Source of the DNA: an uncultured Oscillospiraceae bacterium
Lineage (GTDB): Bacteria; Bacillota; Clostridia; Oscillospirales; Acutalibacteraceae
Length of the DNA stretch: 57,576 bases
Direction of reading: 5' to 3'
Assembly: GCA_905198295.1 (NCBI GenBank)
Contig: CAJKBW010000003.1
Coordinates: 1 to 57,576 of the forward strand
In this document: positions 32,614 to 41,213 of the stretch, piece by piece
Layout: every line of letters starts with the position of its first letter
Numbering within the stretch: the first letter of the stretch is position 1
Program-made: the position numbers and the translations under genes
Notes under the pieces: model-generated
What the model was told of the DNA's origin: nothing
The model's database searches: none
Seen by the model: the letters and a program-made list of their open reading frames with translations, nothing else

Positions 32614-33999
32614 ATGAATACCATGAAAAAACGAATCCGGCTGATTGTCCTCATTGCGGTGGTGGCTGTAATGGCAGTGACGGCGATTCTCCATTTTTCC
32701 TTGGAACCGGCTGATTACCGGGTGGAAATTCATAAGCAGGCCGCCGCTGCCTTGACCCTGCTGGAGGAAGCTGTGACCGGGAACGACGAGGGACAGTATT
32801 CTGAGGATGCTGTTTTGGCTCTTCAGACATCGCTGGACAGAGCCAATGAACTGGCTGACAGCGATCTATCCGCCACCGATGAATTACGGGATTGCTATAA
32901 CCAGATCAAAAAAGACATCAAGACATTTAAGAAACAGAAAAACCAGCTCTGTGTTTCTGCGTCTTCTCTGGAAGCTCTCAAGGAAGAAGAGGCGGATTTT
33001 ACCCAGACCATTAAACTGGACGGTGTGGGGGATATCGTTTGGCGGCTTCCCTGCAAGGAAATGGGCCAGGCCGCACCGGTGAATCTGCAGATAGAGGCCG
33101 AAGGCTTTTATGGCGATCAGGTTCGCTCCTTAATGGAGGTCAACGGCCTTCAAGGAACCGTGCTGCACTTTCTCCACAATGGTGCTCTGCCTGTCCGGGC
33201 GGATATCACCTTGTATCAGCAGATGGACACCGCTCACCTCTACCGGTATGACGCCGTTCGGAACGCCCTTATCTATGTCTGCCCCGCCAAAACGGCAGGA
33301 GAGGAAGTGACCTTTTCCATCGCCATGGGCGGTTATTGGATAGTGAGTCCCGCCAATCCTGAAGATCTGGTCAAAGGAACCACTTCGTCTGCACCAACAG
33401 AAGATCAGACTACCCGCCCCTCTGAGATTAACGGGACAGAACCCGGTACACCTCCGACCTCCACGCCTACCAGTCCGATGGGCCCCGGGGCTGATGCTAC
33501 CGGTACAACTTCCAAGCCGAATTCAACCACCACAGAATCGAAAGAAATTATTCTAACCCAACCTTCGTCCTCGATTACGACTCCAGCACATAAGAGTTAT
33601 GTGACCGTCTCTATTCGCTGTGACACCATTCTGGACAACATGGATGATCTGAAACAGGGATTGGAGGACTTTGTGCCGGCTGACGGTGTTATTCTCGCTC
33701 CTATCAAAGTGGAAATTCTTGAGGGTGAAACCGCCTTTGACGTGCTGAAAAGGGTGACCCGCAATGAAAAAATCCAAATGGAGTTCCGCAATGCCCCTCT
33801 GTACAGCGGGGCATATGTGGAGGGGATCGGCCACCTGTATGAGTTTGATTGCGGTTCGGGCAGTGGCTGGATGTATAAGGTCAATGGCTGGTTTCCAAAC
33901 TACGGCTGCAGCCAGTATCAGCTCAAGGACGGGGACACTATGGAATGGTGCTATACCTGTGACGTGGGCAAGGATGTGGGGGATCAGTATTGGGATTAG
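32614..33999 (+). CDS. Membrane-anchored DUF4430 (transcobalamin C-domain-like) protein
   Basis: This 461-residue protein starts at ATG 32614 (AAGGAG eight bases upstream). It has an N-terminal signal anchor (about 8-28), a helical region (about 35-110), a beta-rich middle and a threonine/proline linker (about 255-325). A C-terminal DUF4430 domain (about 329-455) follows: EILEGETAFDVLKR, YVEGIGHLYEFDCGSGSGWMYKVNGW and LKDGDTMEWCYTCDVGKD, read in parts. DUF4430 resembles the C-terminal domain of animal transcobalamin/intrinsic factor, which caps bound cobalamin. It lacks a sortase signal, so it stays in the membrane. Adjacent ECF genes support a role as a corrinoid-delivery protein. Confidence 0.85.
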   Translation: MNTMKKRIRLIVLIAVVAVMAVTAILHFSLEPADYRVEIHKQAAAALTLLEEAVTGNDEGQYSEDAVLALQTSLDRANELADSDLSATDELRDCYNQIKKDIKTFKKQKNQLCVSASSLEALKEEEADFTQTIKLDGVGDIVWRLPCKEMGQAAPVNLQIEAEGFYGDQVRSLMEVNGLQGTVLHFLHNGALPVRADITLYQQMDTAHLYRYDAVRNALIYVCPAKTAGEEVTFSIAMGGYWIVSPANPEDLVKGTTSSAPTEDQTTRPSEINGTEPGTPPTSTPTSPMGPGADATGTTSKPNSTTTESKEIILTQPSSSITTPAHKSYVTVSIRCDTILDNMDDLKQGLEDFVPADGVILAPIKVEILEGETAFDVLKRVTRNEKIQMEFRNAPLYSGAYVEGIGHLYEFDCGSGSGWMYKVNGWFPNYGCSQYQLKDGDTMEWCYTCDVGKDVGDQYWD

Positions 34000-34898
34000 A
34001 GCTGTTTAATCTGGGGAAGGAAAACACGTTTGCTACCTATCACCCGTTAGTGAATTTTCTCTACTTCGTTGCCGTGATCGGTATCGGGATGTTTTCCATG
34101 AATCCTTTTTTCTTGGCACTTACTTTCACCGCCTCCTTTGCCTATTCCCTGCTGCTCAATGGCTGGAAGGCTCTGCGGTTTACCATCTGTTTTCTCATTC
34201 CCATTATAGTGATAATGGCGGTAGTCAACCCTCTGTTTAACCATCGGGGCGTTACCGTCCTCTTCTATCTCAACGGCAATGCCATGACCCTAGAGGCGAT
34301 TCTTTACGGGCTGGCGGCCGCGGTGATGATGACTGGCATTCTCATCTGGTTCAGCTGTGCCAACAAGGTGATCACCCCCGACAAGTTTCTCTATCTGTTC
34401 GGTCGGGTGCTGCCGGTGCTGTCCCTGCTTTTGTCCATGAGCTTCCGGTTCATCCCCCTGCTGAAAAACCGGTACCGGGAGATCTCCATGGGGCAGCGCT
34501 GCATGGGCCGCCAAGGAGGGAGCCTGATACAGCGGGGCCGACTGCTGGCCAAGAAGGTATCCATCCTCATTTCATGGTCCCTTGAAGCGGCTATTGAAAC
34601 CTCTGATTCCATGGAATCCCGAGGTTACGGACTCAAGGGCCGCACCTGCTTCCACTTGTTTCGCTTTGATCGACGGGACGGGGAAATGCTGGCTCTGATT
34701 CTGCTGCTGACGGCGGCGGTGATTGCCGGGATGACGCAGGGAGTCCACAGCATGATTTTCTATCCTGCGTTGGTCCTGCCCCCCGCCACCTGGCTGACGT
34801 GGCTGACCATCACGGCTTACGGCGCGCTGCTCCTGCTGCCGCTGTTCATTGAATGGGAGGGGGCATTGAAATGGAAGCACTGGCGTTCCGCCATGTAG
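33990..34898 (+). CDS. ecfT: ECF transporter transmembrane component EcfT
   Basis: This 302-residue EcfT protein has an N-terminal TYHPLVNFLYFVAVIGIGMF start, five or so membrane spans and the cytoplasmic coupling motifs MGQRCMGRQGG (near 168) and DSMESRGYG (near 207), the two ARG-type helices that contact the ATPases. The TTG start at 33990 overlaps the DUF4430 stop by ten bases, so translation is coupled. The C-terminus overlaps the EcfA start by 28 bases. It transports with the EcfA and S proteins encoded downstream. Confidence 0.9.
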   Translation: MGLELFNLGKENTFATYHPLVNFLYFVAVIGIGMFSMNPFFLALTFTASFAYSLLLNGWKALRFTICFLIPIIVIMAVVNPLFNHRGVTVLFYLNGNAMTLEAILYGLAAAVMMTGILIWFSCANKVITPDKFLYLFGRVLPVLSLLLSMSFRFIPLLKNRYREISMGQRCMGRQGGSLIQRGRLLAKKVSILISWSLEAAIETSDSMESRGYGLKGRTCFHLFRFDRRDGEMLALILLLTAAVIAGMTQGVHSMIFYPALVLPPATWLTWLTITAYGALLLLPLFIEWEGALKWKHWRSAM

Positions 34899-36568
34899 AT
34901 TTTACCTATCCGAACACCGACAAGAAGGCCCTGGACGATGTGTCCTTTGCCGTGCGGCCTTCAGAGTTTATCGTCATCTGCGGCAAATCCGGCTGCGGGA
35001 AGAGTACCTTGCTCCGGCATATGAAGAAAAACATGATGCCTTACGGAGATAGACAGGGAGAAATACTTTATGAAGGCCACGATCTGGCTGAACTGGACAA
35101 CCGGGTCAGCACCGCTGAAATCGGCTTTGTCCAGCAGAATCCGGAAAACCAGATTGTCACCGACAAGGTCTGGCATGAGCTGGCCTTTGGCCTGGAGAGC
35201 CTGGGAGTTTCCAACCAGGAAATCCGGCGACGGGTGGCGGAAATGGCCAGCTTCTTTGGCATCCAGTCCTGGTTCCGCCGGGAGGTGTATGAGCTGTCCG
35301 GCGGTCAGAAGCAGCTGCTGAATCTGGCCTCAATCATGGCAATGCAGCCCAAGGTGCTGGTATTGGACGAGCCCACCTCTCAGCTGGATCCCATCGCCGC
35401 CACCGAATTTCTGGAGACCCTGGCCAAAATCAACCGGGAACTGGGTACTACCATCATCCTGTCCGAGCATCGGCTGGAGGAGGTATTCCCTATGGCCGAC
35501 CGGGTGATGGTGATGGAGGAGGGGAAGGTCACCGCCTTTGACACCATCGATGTGGTGGGCCGGTTCCTCAGTGGACAGGGGGAGCGGCATCCGCTCTTTC
35601 TGGGGCTTCCGGCCCCTATGAAAATCTATGCGGAGGTGAAGCCAGAGGGCCCTTGCCCGGTGACGGTGCGGGAGGGCCGCCTCTGGCTGGACGAACTGTT
35701 GTCGGCAGGAATCCGGGAGAGGGAACCCGCCCCCCTGCCGCCTCAGTGCCCCCGGAACCCGAAAACCCCGCCCCTGTTGGAGCTGACAGAGGTGTGGTTC
35801 CGGTATGAGAAAAACGGGGCCGATATCCTGCGGGATTTGAACATGCGGGTGGAAAAGGGGGAGTGGTTTTGCCTGGCGGGGGGCAACGGCGTGGGAAAAA
35901 GCACGGCCATGAAGGTAGCCGCCGGCCTGTTGAAACCCTACCGGGGCCGGATAAAGCTGCTGGGCCAGGAGATGAAAAAGCCGGGAGACCGGGAACAGGC
36001 CGACTGTCGCCTGGGGCTCCTTCCCCAGAATCCCCAGGCCCTTTTCACCGAAATCACCGCCGAGGAGGAGCTGTTTGACGGGTTGGCCGGGACCAAAGGC
36101 TCCGAAAAGGAGAAGCTGGAGCGGGTGAACGATATGATTTCCCTGCTTCGGCTGGAGGGGGAGAGAAAGCTGCACCCCTACGATATGAGCGGCGGGGAGC
36201 AGCAGCGGCTGGCCTTGGGCAAAATCCTCCTGCTGGAGCCACAGCTTCTGCTGTTGGATGAGCCCACCAAGGGGCTGGATCCCTTCTTCAAGACCATTCT
36301 GGCGGATATTCTGAAGAAGCTCCAGCAGCAGGGCGTGACCATCTGCATGGTGTCCCATGACATCGAGTTCTGCGCCGAATACGCCGATACCTGTGCCATG
36401 TTTTTTGACGGCGGGGTGGTGTCTCAGGATGCGCCCCGAGCCTTCTTCGGCAGCAACAGCTTTTATACAACCGCCTCTAACCGGATGTCGCGGCATCTGT
36501 TTCACGGGGCAATTACATACCGGGATGTGGTGGATTTATGCGGCAGGAATTTGATGCCGTCCAACTGA
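34871..36568 (+). CDS. ecfA: ECF transporter fused ATPase EcfA1A2
   Basis: This 565-residue protein contains two ABC ATPase domains in one chain. Domain 1 has Walker A GKSGCGKS near 38, LSGGQ near 142 and LVLDEPTSQLD. Domain 2 has Walker A GGNGVGKS near 338, MSGGEQQRL near 440 and LLLDEPTKGLD. ATG 34871 is favoured over 34853 because GGGAGGGGG lies eight bases upstream. In many ECF systems the ATPases are separate proteins; here they are fused. It powers EcfT and the S component at 36538-37653. Confidence 0.93.
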   Translation: MEALAFRHVDFTYPNTDKKALDDVSFAVRPSEFIVICGKSGCGKSTLLRHMKKNMMPYGDRQGEILYEGHDLAELDNRVSTAEIGFVQQNPENQIVTDKVWHELAFGLESLGVSNQEIRRRVAEMASFFGIQSWFRREVYELSGGQKQLLNLASIMAMQPKVLVLDEPTSQLDPIAATEFLETLAKINRELGTTIILSEHRLEEVFPMADRVMVMEEGKVTAFDTIDVVGRFLSGQGERHPLFLGLPAPMKIYAEVKPEGPCPVTVREGRLWLDELLSAGIREREPAPLPPQCPRNPKTPPLLELTEVWFRYEKNGADILRDLNMRVEKGEWFCLAGGNGVGKSTAMKVAAGLLKPYRGRIKLLGQEMKKPGDREQADCRLGLLPQNPQALFTEITAEEELFDGLAGTKGSEKEKLERVNDMISLLRLEGERKLHPYDMSGGEQQRLALGKILLLEPQLLLLDEPTKGLDPFFKTILADILKKLQQQGVTICMVSHDIEFCAEYADTCAMFFDGGVVSQDAPRAFFGSNSFYTTASNRMSRHLFHGAITYRDVVDLCGRNLMPSN

Positions 36569-37653
36569 AGGCACGAAAAAAGCGGACCATTCTGTCCGCC
36601 CTCATCAGCTTTATTCTCATCCCCCTGACCATTTTTGTGGGGATTGTCTTCCTTGACGATCAACGGTATCTGCTTGTGAGCCTGTTTATTGTCGTTTATA
36701 CCATGATCCCCTTCTTTCTGGTCTATGAAAATCGAAAGCCTAAGGCCCGGGAGATTGTGACCATAGCCATGATGTCGGCGATAGTGGTCTTTTTCAACAT
36801 GATCAGCTATATGATGACCCCCTTTCAGCCGGGAACGGCCTTGGTGATCATCACCGGCATCGCCTTCGGACCGGAAGCCGGGTTCCTCACCGGCGCTTTG
36901 GCCCGCCTGATATTGAACGTGTTCATGCAGCAGGGCCCCTGGACCCCCTGGCAGATGTTCTGCTGGGGGCTGCTGGGCTTTCTAGCCGGGATCATCTTCA
37001 ATAAGGTGGAGCTGAACAAAATCAAATCCCGGAACTTTCAGATCGTGCAGGGTCCGGTGCTTTGCATGGGGGTCAGCCTGTTGGTGGCCCTGGCCGGGCA
37101 TCAGCTGGAGAGCGGCTTCCCGGAAGGAGGGGCGCGGCTCTGGCTGCTAGTTGGTGCCTTGGTTTCTCTGGTGCTGCTGCTGGGCTATACAATCTACATG
37201 GCTGCCCGCCAACGGGAATGGCAGGGGGCGGCTGGCTTCCTCATCTGTTTAGCGGCAGCGGCCGGCCTGGCCTGGATAGCCCATCTTACCGGATACACCG
37301 ATACCTTCCTGGGCTGGAAACTATATGCTTTTGGTGCCCTGGGGCTGTTAATCGGGCTGCTGATTCAGCGAAAGCGGCTACCCATCGATGACCTGACTCT
37401 GGCCCTTTTCGGGTTCCTGACGGTGTTTGTCATATATGGCGGCATCATGAACATTGCTACCATGGTGATGGCCAGTGCCCTACCTGCTTCCGGCATCAGC
37501 ATCAGTGCCGAGTCCCTGGCCATCCTGTATATTTCGGGGGCTCCCTACGATGCGGTACATGCCCTTGGAACTGCACTGTTTCTTTTTGTTTTTGGAGACA
37601 TGATGATCCGTAAACTGGAACGGATTAAAATCAAATACGGGTTTTATCGATGA
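36538..37653 (+). CDS. ECF-type substrate-binding (S) component, probable cobalamin/corrinoid transporter
   Basis: This 371-residue membrane protein starts inside the EcfA gene (ATG 36538). It has about ten spans: two N-terminal helices, then an S-component core with PGTALVIITGIAFGPEAGF, TGALARLILNVFMQQGPWTPWQMFCWGLLGFLAG, read in parts. The length exceeds a simple six-helix S protein, so an extra membrane domain is fused. The substrate cannot be read directly; the B12 riboswitch, CbiZ and the DUF4430 neighbour make a corrinoid most likely. CbrT or CblT-type assignment would need comparison with known members. Confidence 0.85.
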   Translation: MRQEFDAVQLKARKKRTILSALISFILIPLTIFVGIVFLDDQRYLLVSLFIVVYTMIPFFLVYENRKPKAREIVTIAMMSAIVVFFNMISYMMTPFQPGTALVIITGIAFGPEAGFLTGALARLILNVFMQQGPWTPWQMFCWGLLGFLAGIIFNKVELNKIKSRNFQIVQGPVLCMGVSLLVALAGHQLESGFPEGGARLWLLVGALVSLVLLLGYTIYMAARQREWQGAAGFLICLAAAAGLAWIAHLTGYTDTFLGWKLYAFGALGLLIGLLIQRKRLPIDDLTLALFGFLTVFVIYGGIMNIATMVMASALPASGISISAESLAILYISGAPYDAVHALGTALFLFVFGDMMIRKLERIKIKYGFYR

Positions 37654-37714
37654 AGTCACACTATACCCAATATCGTTGCCTTAATTCGACAGAAAACGCG
37701 ATTTAAAAGGCTCA

Positions 37715-37978
37715 ATGAGAATGGATGATACTGTGCGAGAGAATAAACAGGAACAAGCGATCACTATGTTAAAGATGAAGCAGGTTGAAATCAACAGGTT
37801 GCCGAAAAAGGGTGACTTTGAGCCTTATGAGATTAGTTTTATCAAGTCGATGTTAGGGCCGTGGCCTCGTGCTCTGGAAGCAGCCGGACTGAAACCGGTC
37901 AGTAAGCATTATATAGAGAAAAAAGTACGGAACAAACAACGAAACGCAAGAAAAAGAATGCGGGATACGGGCTCTTAA
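37715..37978 (+). CDS. Small protein with homing-endonuclease-associated-like motif
   Basis: This 87-residue protein, start ATG 37715, has the motif LPKKGDFEPYEISFIKSMLGP and then WPRALEAAGLKP, which resembles the small DNA-binding repeat found beside homing endonucleases. A strongly basic tail follows (KKVRNKQRNARKRMR). It may bind nucleic acid. No catalytic domain is present. It sits between the ECF unit and riboswitch 2. Confidence 0.55.
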   Translation: MRMDDTVRENKQEQAITMLKMKQVEINRLPKKGDFEPYEISFIKSMLGPWPRALEAAGLKPVSKHYIEKKVRNKQRNARKRMRDTGS

Positions 37979-38043
37979 ATATCCACATACATCTTATCTA
38001 ATAGCCAATTTGTCGTTCTTTACAATAAAATATGTTTTGTATC

Positions 38044-38245
38044 TGCGTTGCGTCCGGTTGGACGCTTGCCGGGCTTAGGAGCCCGGCACAGGGAATGCGG
38101 TGAAAATCCGCAGCAGTTCCTCCGCTACTGTAAGAGTGACGACCGCTTCACGGCGATAAAGCCGCCAGTCACTGCGCCTAAGGGCGTGGGAAGATGAAGC
38201 CAGTAGGATGACCTCAAGCCAGGATACCTGCTCAGAATACAGGAA
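38044..38245 (+). promoter_or_regulatory. Class-I cobalamin riboswitch 2
   Basis: Canonical elements are present in order: GCCGGGC...GCCCGGC, CAGGGAATGCGGTGAAAATCC, GCAGCAGTTCC...CTACTGTAAG, GAAGCCAGTAGG, and the B12 box AAGCCAGGATACCTGC at 38215-38230. It heads the second propeller gene. CGATTTCCG (38267-38275) is complementary to CGGAAATCG (38334-38342), which includes the terminator's left arm, a clear antiterminator. A weak promoter (TTGTCG, 15 bases, TATGTT near 38010-38036) may drive it. Confidence 0.95.
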
Positions 38246-38336
38246 AATCCTTTTTCGGTGGAAGAACGATTTCCGGTTTTTACAGTGACAAGGAGTCTTG
38301 CTCTGCAGGTGCGCCTTGAGCTGTTCTGATGCGCGG

Positions 38337-38375
38337 AAATCGAATCACCTTCCCAAAGGTGGTTCGATTTTTTCT
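38337..38375 (+). terminator. Riboswitch 2 expression-platform terminator
   Basis: AAATCGAATCACCTT pairs with AAGGTGGTTCGATTT (one G-U), followed by TTTTTC. It is mutually exclusive with the antiterminator 38267-38275/38334-38342. Confidence 0.88.
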
Positions 38376-38449
38376 GTATCAGGACTCCTGCCGCTGCGAA
38401 AATAAATACGATCCCATAAGGGAATCACAGAGAGGAAGTTGTATCACTA

Positions 38450-40963
38450 ATGAAAAGTTGGACACAAACCCTGCGAAAGCCTGTAGCCGCCCTGGCGGCG
38501 GTTTTCCTTCTGGTCGGCAGCGCTCTGACAGGCGCCGCCGCTGGGACCGGGGAGGCGCCGGCCCCGTCTGCCTCTACCCTGGACTGGAACCAGTTTCTGG
38601 GCAACGAGGAGTTGAAGGGCGTATCCGATGCCAAAACTCCACGGACGGCCGAGGAATTCAAAAAGGCCTGGATCAGCACGCAGCACAAGGGAAACATCAT
38701 GTTTAACCACATCTCTCCCACGGTCATCGTCGGGGATTACGTCTACTATTACCTGACCGATCCGGATACCGAGTACACCGCGTCCACCAACCGCACCCTG
38801 GTGAAGGCAGACGCTAACACCGGAGAGATCGTGGCCAAGTCGGCAGAGTTCGCTGGCGGCGGGCAGTTGCTGCCCCAGATTGCCGCCGGAGGCGGGAAGA
38901 TCTACATCTTTGGCTTGGAAACGGACGGCAGTCGAATCTATGCCTTTGATCAGGGGGATATGAGTCTTTCCTTCAAAACCGCGGTGATTTCCGGTCGACA
39001 GATCGAATCTCCTATCCTCTACTACGATGGATATGTCTATGCGGGAGTTTACGGCGGATCCAAAGAAAAGCCTGCCCAGTTCGCCTGCTTTGATGCCACC
39101 AAGGACAGCGACGGGGAGCTGGCCCCCACTTGGACCTATTCCGAAACGGTTTATCACAACCGGGGCGGTTATCTGTGGAGCGGTCCCACCATTGTGGGGG
39201 ATGCCATTGTCTTCACCAACACCAACGGCTACATCACCTCCCTCAACCGGAAGACCGGCGAGATGATCGATACCTATCTCATTCCCGAAGACTTCCAAGG
39301 CGGGGAACAGCTAACCACCACCCCCTATTATTATGAGAAAAACCAGCGGCTGTATGTCTCCACCGCCGGTACCTACGGCGGCATCCTGGGAATTAAGATG
39401 AACACCGACGGCAGCTTCAACGAGGAGGATGTCATCTCTTTCCTGGATACCAGAACCGGTAAGGCCATTAAATCTTCGGTGGTCATCTACAACGACCGGC
39501 TGTACGTCATCGGCGGCGGCGGACACGGCGGAAGCGGCGCGCCTTTCCGGGTCATGGACGCCAACACCCTGGAGATCATTTACGAATATGAGGAGCTGAA
39601 CGCCAAGGGCTCCATTGTCCTGACCACCGCCTACGCCACCAAAGAAAACAAGCAGACGGTATACCTTTACGCCATGGCTTACCAGAATCCCAAGCATGTA
39701 GAGAACAACCAAAATGTGTTCGATGAGATGAACGTCTATGTGTTCCAGGACTATGAAGGGCTGGATCACGCCATCTGCGAAAAAGTGGATCTCATTGAGC
39801 TGGGGATTGTGGAGCCCACGCAAGGCCAATACATCTCCCAAACCTTCTCCATCGACCAGTTCGGCAACCTGTCCATGTACTGGGACAGCAACTATGTGAT
39901 CTGCATCGGCAATAAGAAGGACACCGCCATCACCGGCGATGACGTGAAACAGCAGATCGACCGGATGCCCGAAGTCAACGAATACAAATACTACAACAAT
40001 TTTGAGCTCCGCCGGATCATAGAGCGGTATGACAACCTCAGTGACGACGAAAAAGCCAAGGTCACCAACCTGGACAAGCTGACCGCCATGCTGGAGGTCT
40101 CCGAGAAGCTGCCGGAAGAACGGCTTGACGAGCTGATGTCGGCCGTCGATGCCCTGCCGACAGCGGATAAGCTGACCCTGGAAGACGCTGAAACCGTGGA
40201 AAACCTGTATACCCTCTACAGCCAGATGGCGGACAAGACCCTGGTGGAAAACGGGGATGTACTGGAGGCGGCCTACGCCAAAATCCAGCAGCTCCGCGGG
40301 GAAGACACCGCCGCCAAGCTGGTGGCGGATATCGCCGCTCTGCCGGCCGTGGACAAGTTGACCCTGGCCGATGAAGGAACCGTAAGTGGTCTGGAATACC
40401 GGCTGGAAAATCTGGCGGAAGAGTATGCCGAGCTGGTAACCAATGCGGATCTTTTGAAGTCCGCCCGTGTCCGGCTCACCGAGATTCAATCCAAACTGGA
40501 CGCCCTGGATATCCTGCTGACCACCAAACTCAACGGCGCCATCACCTTGGAAAGCAAGGGCCTGATAGATGAGGCCATCAAGGCTATGGGTGGGCTGGCG
40601 GCAGCGGATATCACTACTCTGACCAGCTACGAGCAGTATTTTGTACCTGCCGTTGTGGACTATGTCAATTTACTGGTTAACAGCCTCTTCACCGATGGCG
40701 AACTGACTTCTGTCAGTAAGGATAATGTGGCTTCCCTGAAAGATACCCTGGCCCAAATCGACACCTATTTTGCCCATATTCCTGAAGCAGCTCATAAATA
40801 TGTGACGAAGGCAGATGCCGTGCAGGAAATGCGAGAGGCAGTTGCCGCCTTTGATGATACGCCCGAAACCGGCGATGTATTCCCCTGGACAGCTATTATC
40901 CTGTTGGGGTTAGCTCTGATTGCTGGAACGGTATGTGTCCGCCGTTTTCCAAAGCATGTCTAA
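38450..40963 (+). CDS. Sortase-anchored PQQ-like beta-propeller surface protein 2
   Basis: This 837-residue paralogue of the 30041-32509 protein shares the motif QFLGNE(G/E)L(Q/K)GV.D.KTPRTA(D/E)E near the mature N-terminus, the propeller blades (ISPTVIVGDYVYYYLTD, TIVGDAIVFTNTNGY), the helical repeats (AVDALPTADKLTLEDAETV) and the C-terminal TPETGD sorting signal with an adjacent hydrophobic span. The signal peptide is about 1-31 (VAALAAVFLLVGSALTG). AGAGGAAG precedes ATG 38450. It is a single-gene unit directly behind riboswitch 2, so its expression should respond to corrinoid supply. A corrinoid-binding role is inferred from that control. Confidence 0.87.
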   Translation: MKSWTQTLRKPVAALAAVFLLVGSALTGAAAGTGEAPAPSASTLDWNQFLGNEELKGVSDAKTPRTAEEFKKAWISTQHKGNIMFNHISPTVIVGDYVYYYLTDPDTEYTASTNRTLVKADANTGEIVAKSAEFAGGGQLLPQIAAGGGKIYIFGLETDGSRIYAFDQGDMSLSFKTAVISGRQIESPILYYDGYVYAGVYGGSKEKPAQFACFDATKDSDGELAPTWTYSETVYHNRGGYLWSGPTIVGDAIVFTNTNGYITSLNRKTGEMIDTYLIPEDFQGGEQLTTTPYYYEKNQRLYVSTAGTYGGILGIKMNTDGSFNEEDVISFLDTRTGKAIKSSVVIYNDRLYVIGGGGHGGSGAPFRVMDANTLEIIYEYEELNAKGSIVLTTAYATKENKQTVYLYAMAYQNPKHVENNQNVFDEMNVYVFQDYEGLDHAICEKVDLIELGIVEPTQGQYISQTFSIDQFGNLSMYWDSNYVICIGNKKDTAITGDDVKQQIDRMPEVNEYKYYNNFELRRIIERYDNLSDDEKAKVTNLDKLTAMLEVSEKLPEERLDELMSAVDALPTADKLTLEDAETVENLYTLYSQMADKTLVENGDVLEAAYAKIQQLRGEDTAAKLVADIAALPAVDKLTLADEGTVSGLEYRLENLAEEYAELVTNADLLKSARVRLTEIQSKLDALDILLTTKLNGAITLESKGLIDEAIKAMGGLAAADITTLTSYEQYFVPAVVDYVNLLVNSLFTDGELTSVSKDNVASLKDTLAQIDTYFAHIPEAAHKYVTKADAVQEMREAVAAFDDTPETGDVFPWTAIILLGLALIAGTVCVRRFPKHV

Positions 40964-41012
40964 TATCTACAACCATCAGGGATTCAGACAGGACTCACTC
41001 ATTTTAAGAGTG

Positions 41013-41059
41013 GCCGGCGGATAGTATTCGAATGAAGCCTTTCCGCTGGCTTTCTTTTT
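41013..41059 (+). terminator. Terminator after propeller gene 2
   Basis: GCCGGCGGA and TCCGCTGGC arms (one G-U pair) are followed by TTTCTTTTT. It marks the right end of the cobalamin region. Nothing else was recognised between 41060 and 41213. Confidence 0.8.
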
Positions 41060-41213
41060 GTGAAAATTTCAAGCATTAGCCATGACCAATAAAACTGAAC
41101 TTTTTTCTCCTGTCTATACCTGTGCGTTGTAAAACTGGTCGATAAAACATACAAAACCGAGATATGTGGAATAATCAGAGTCCCTTGAATCTTCTAAGGT
41201 TCCATAAAAACCC

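Noticed and set aside
37715..37978. A homing endonuclease
   Set aside because: Only the small associated repeat-like motif is present; no LAGLIDADG, GIY-YIG or HNH catalytic motif was found.
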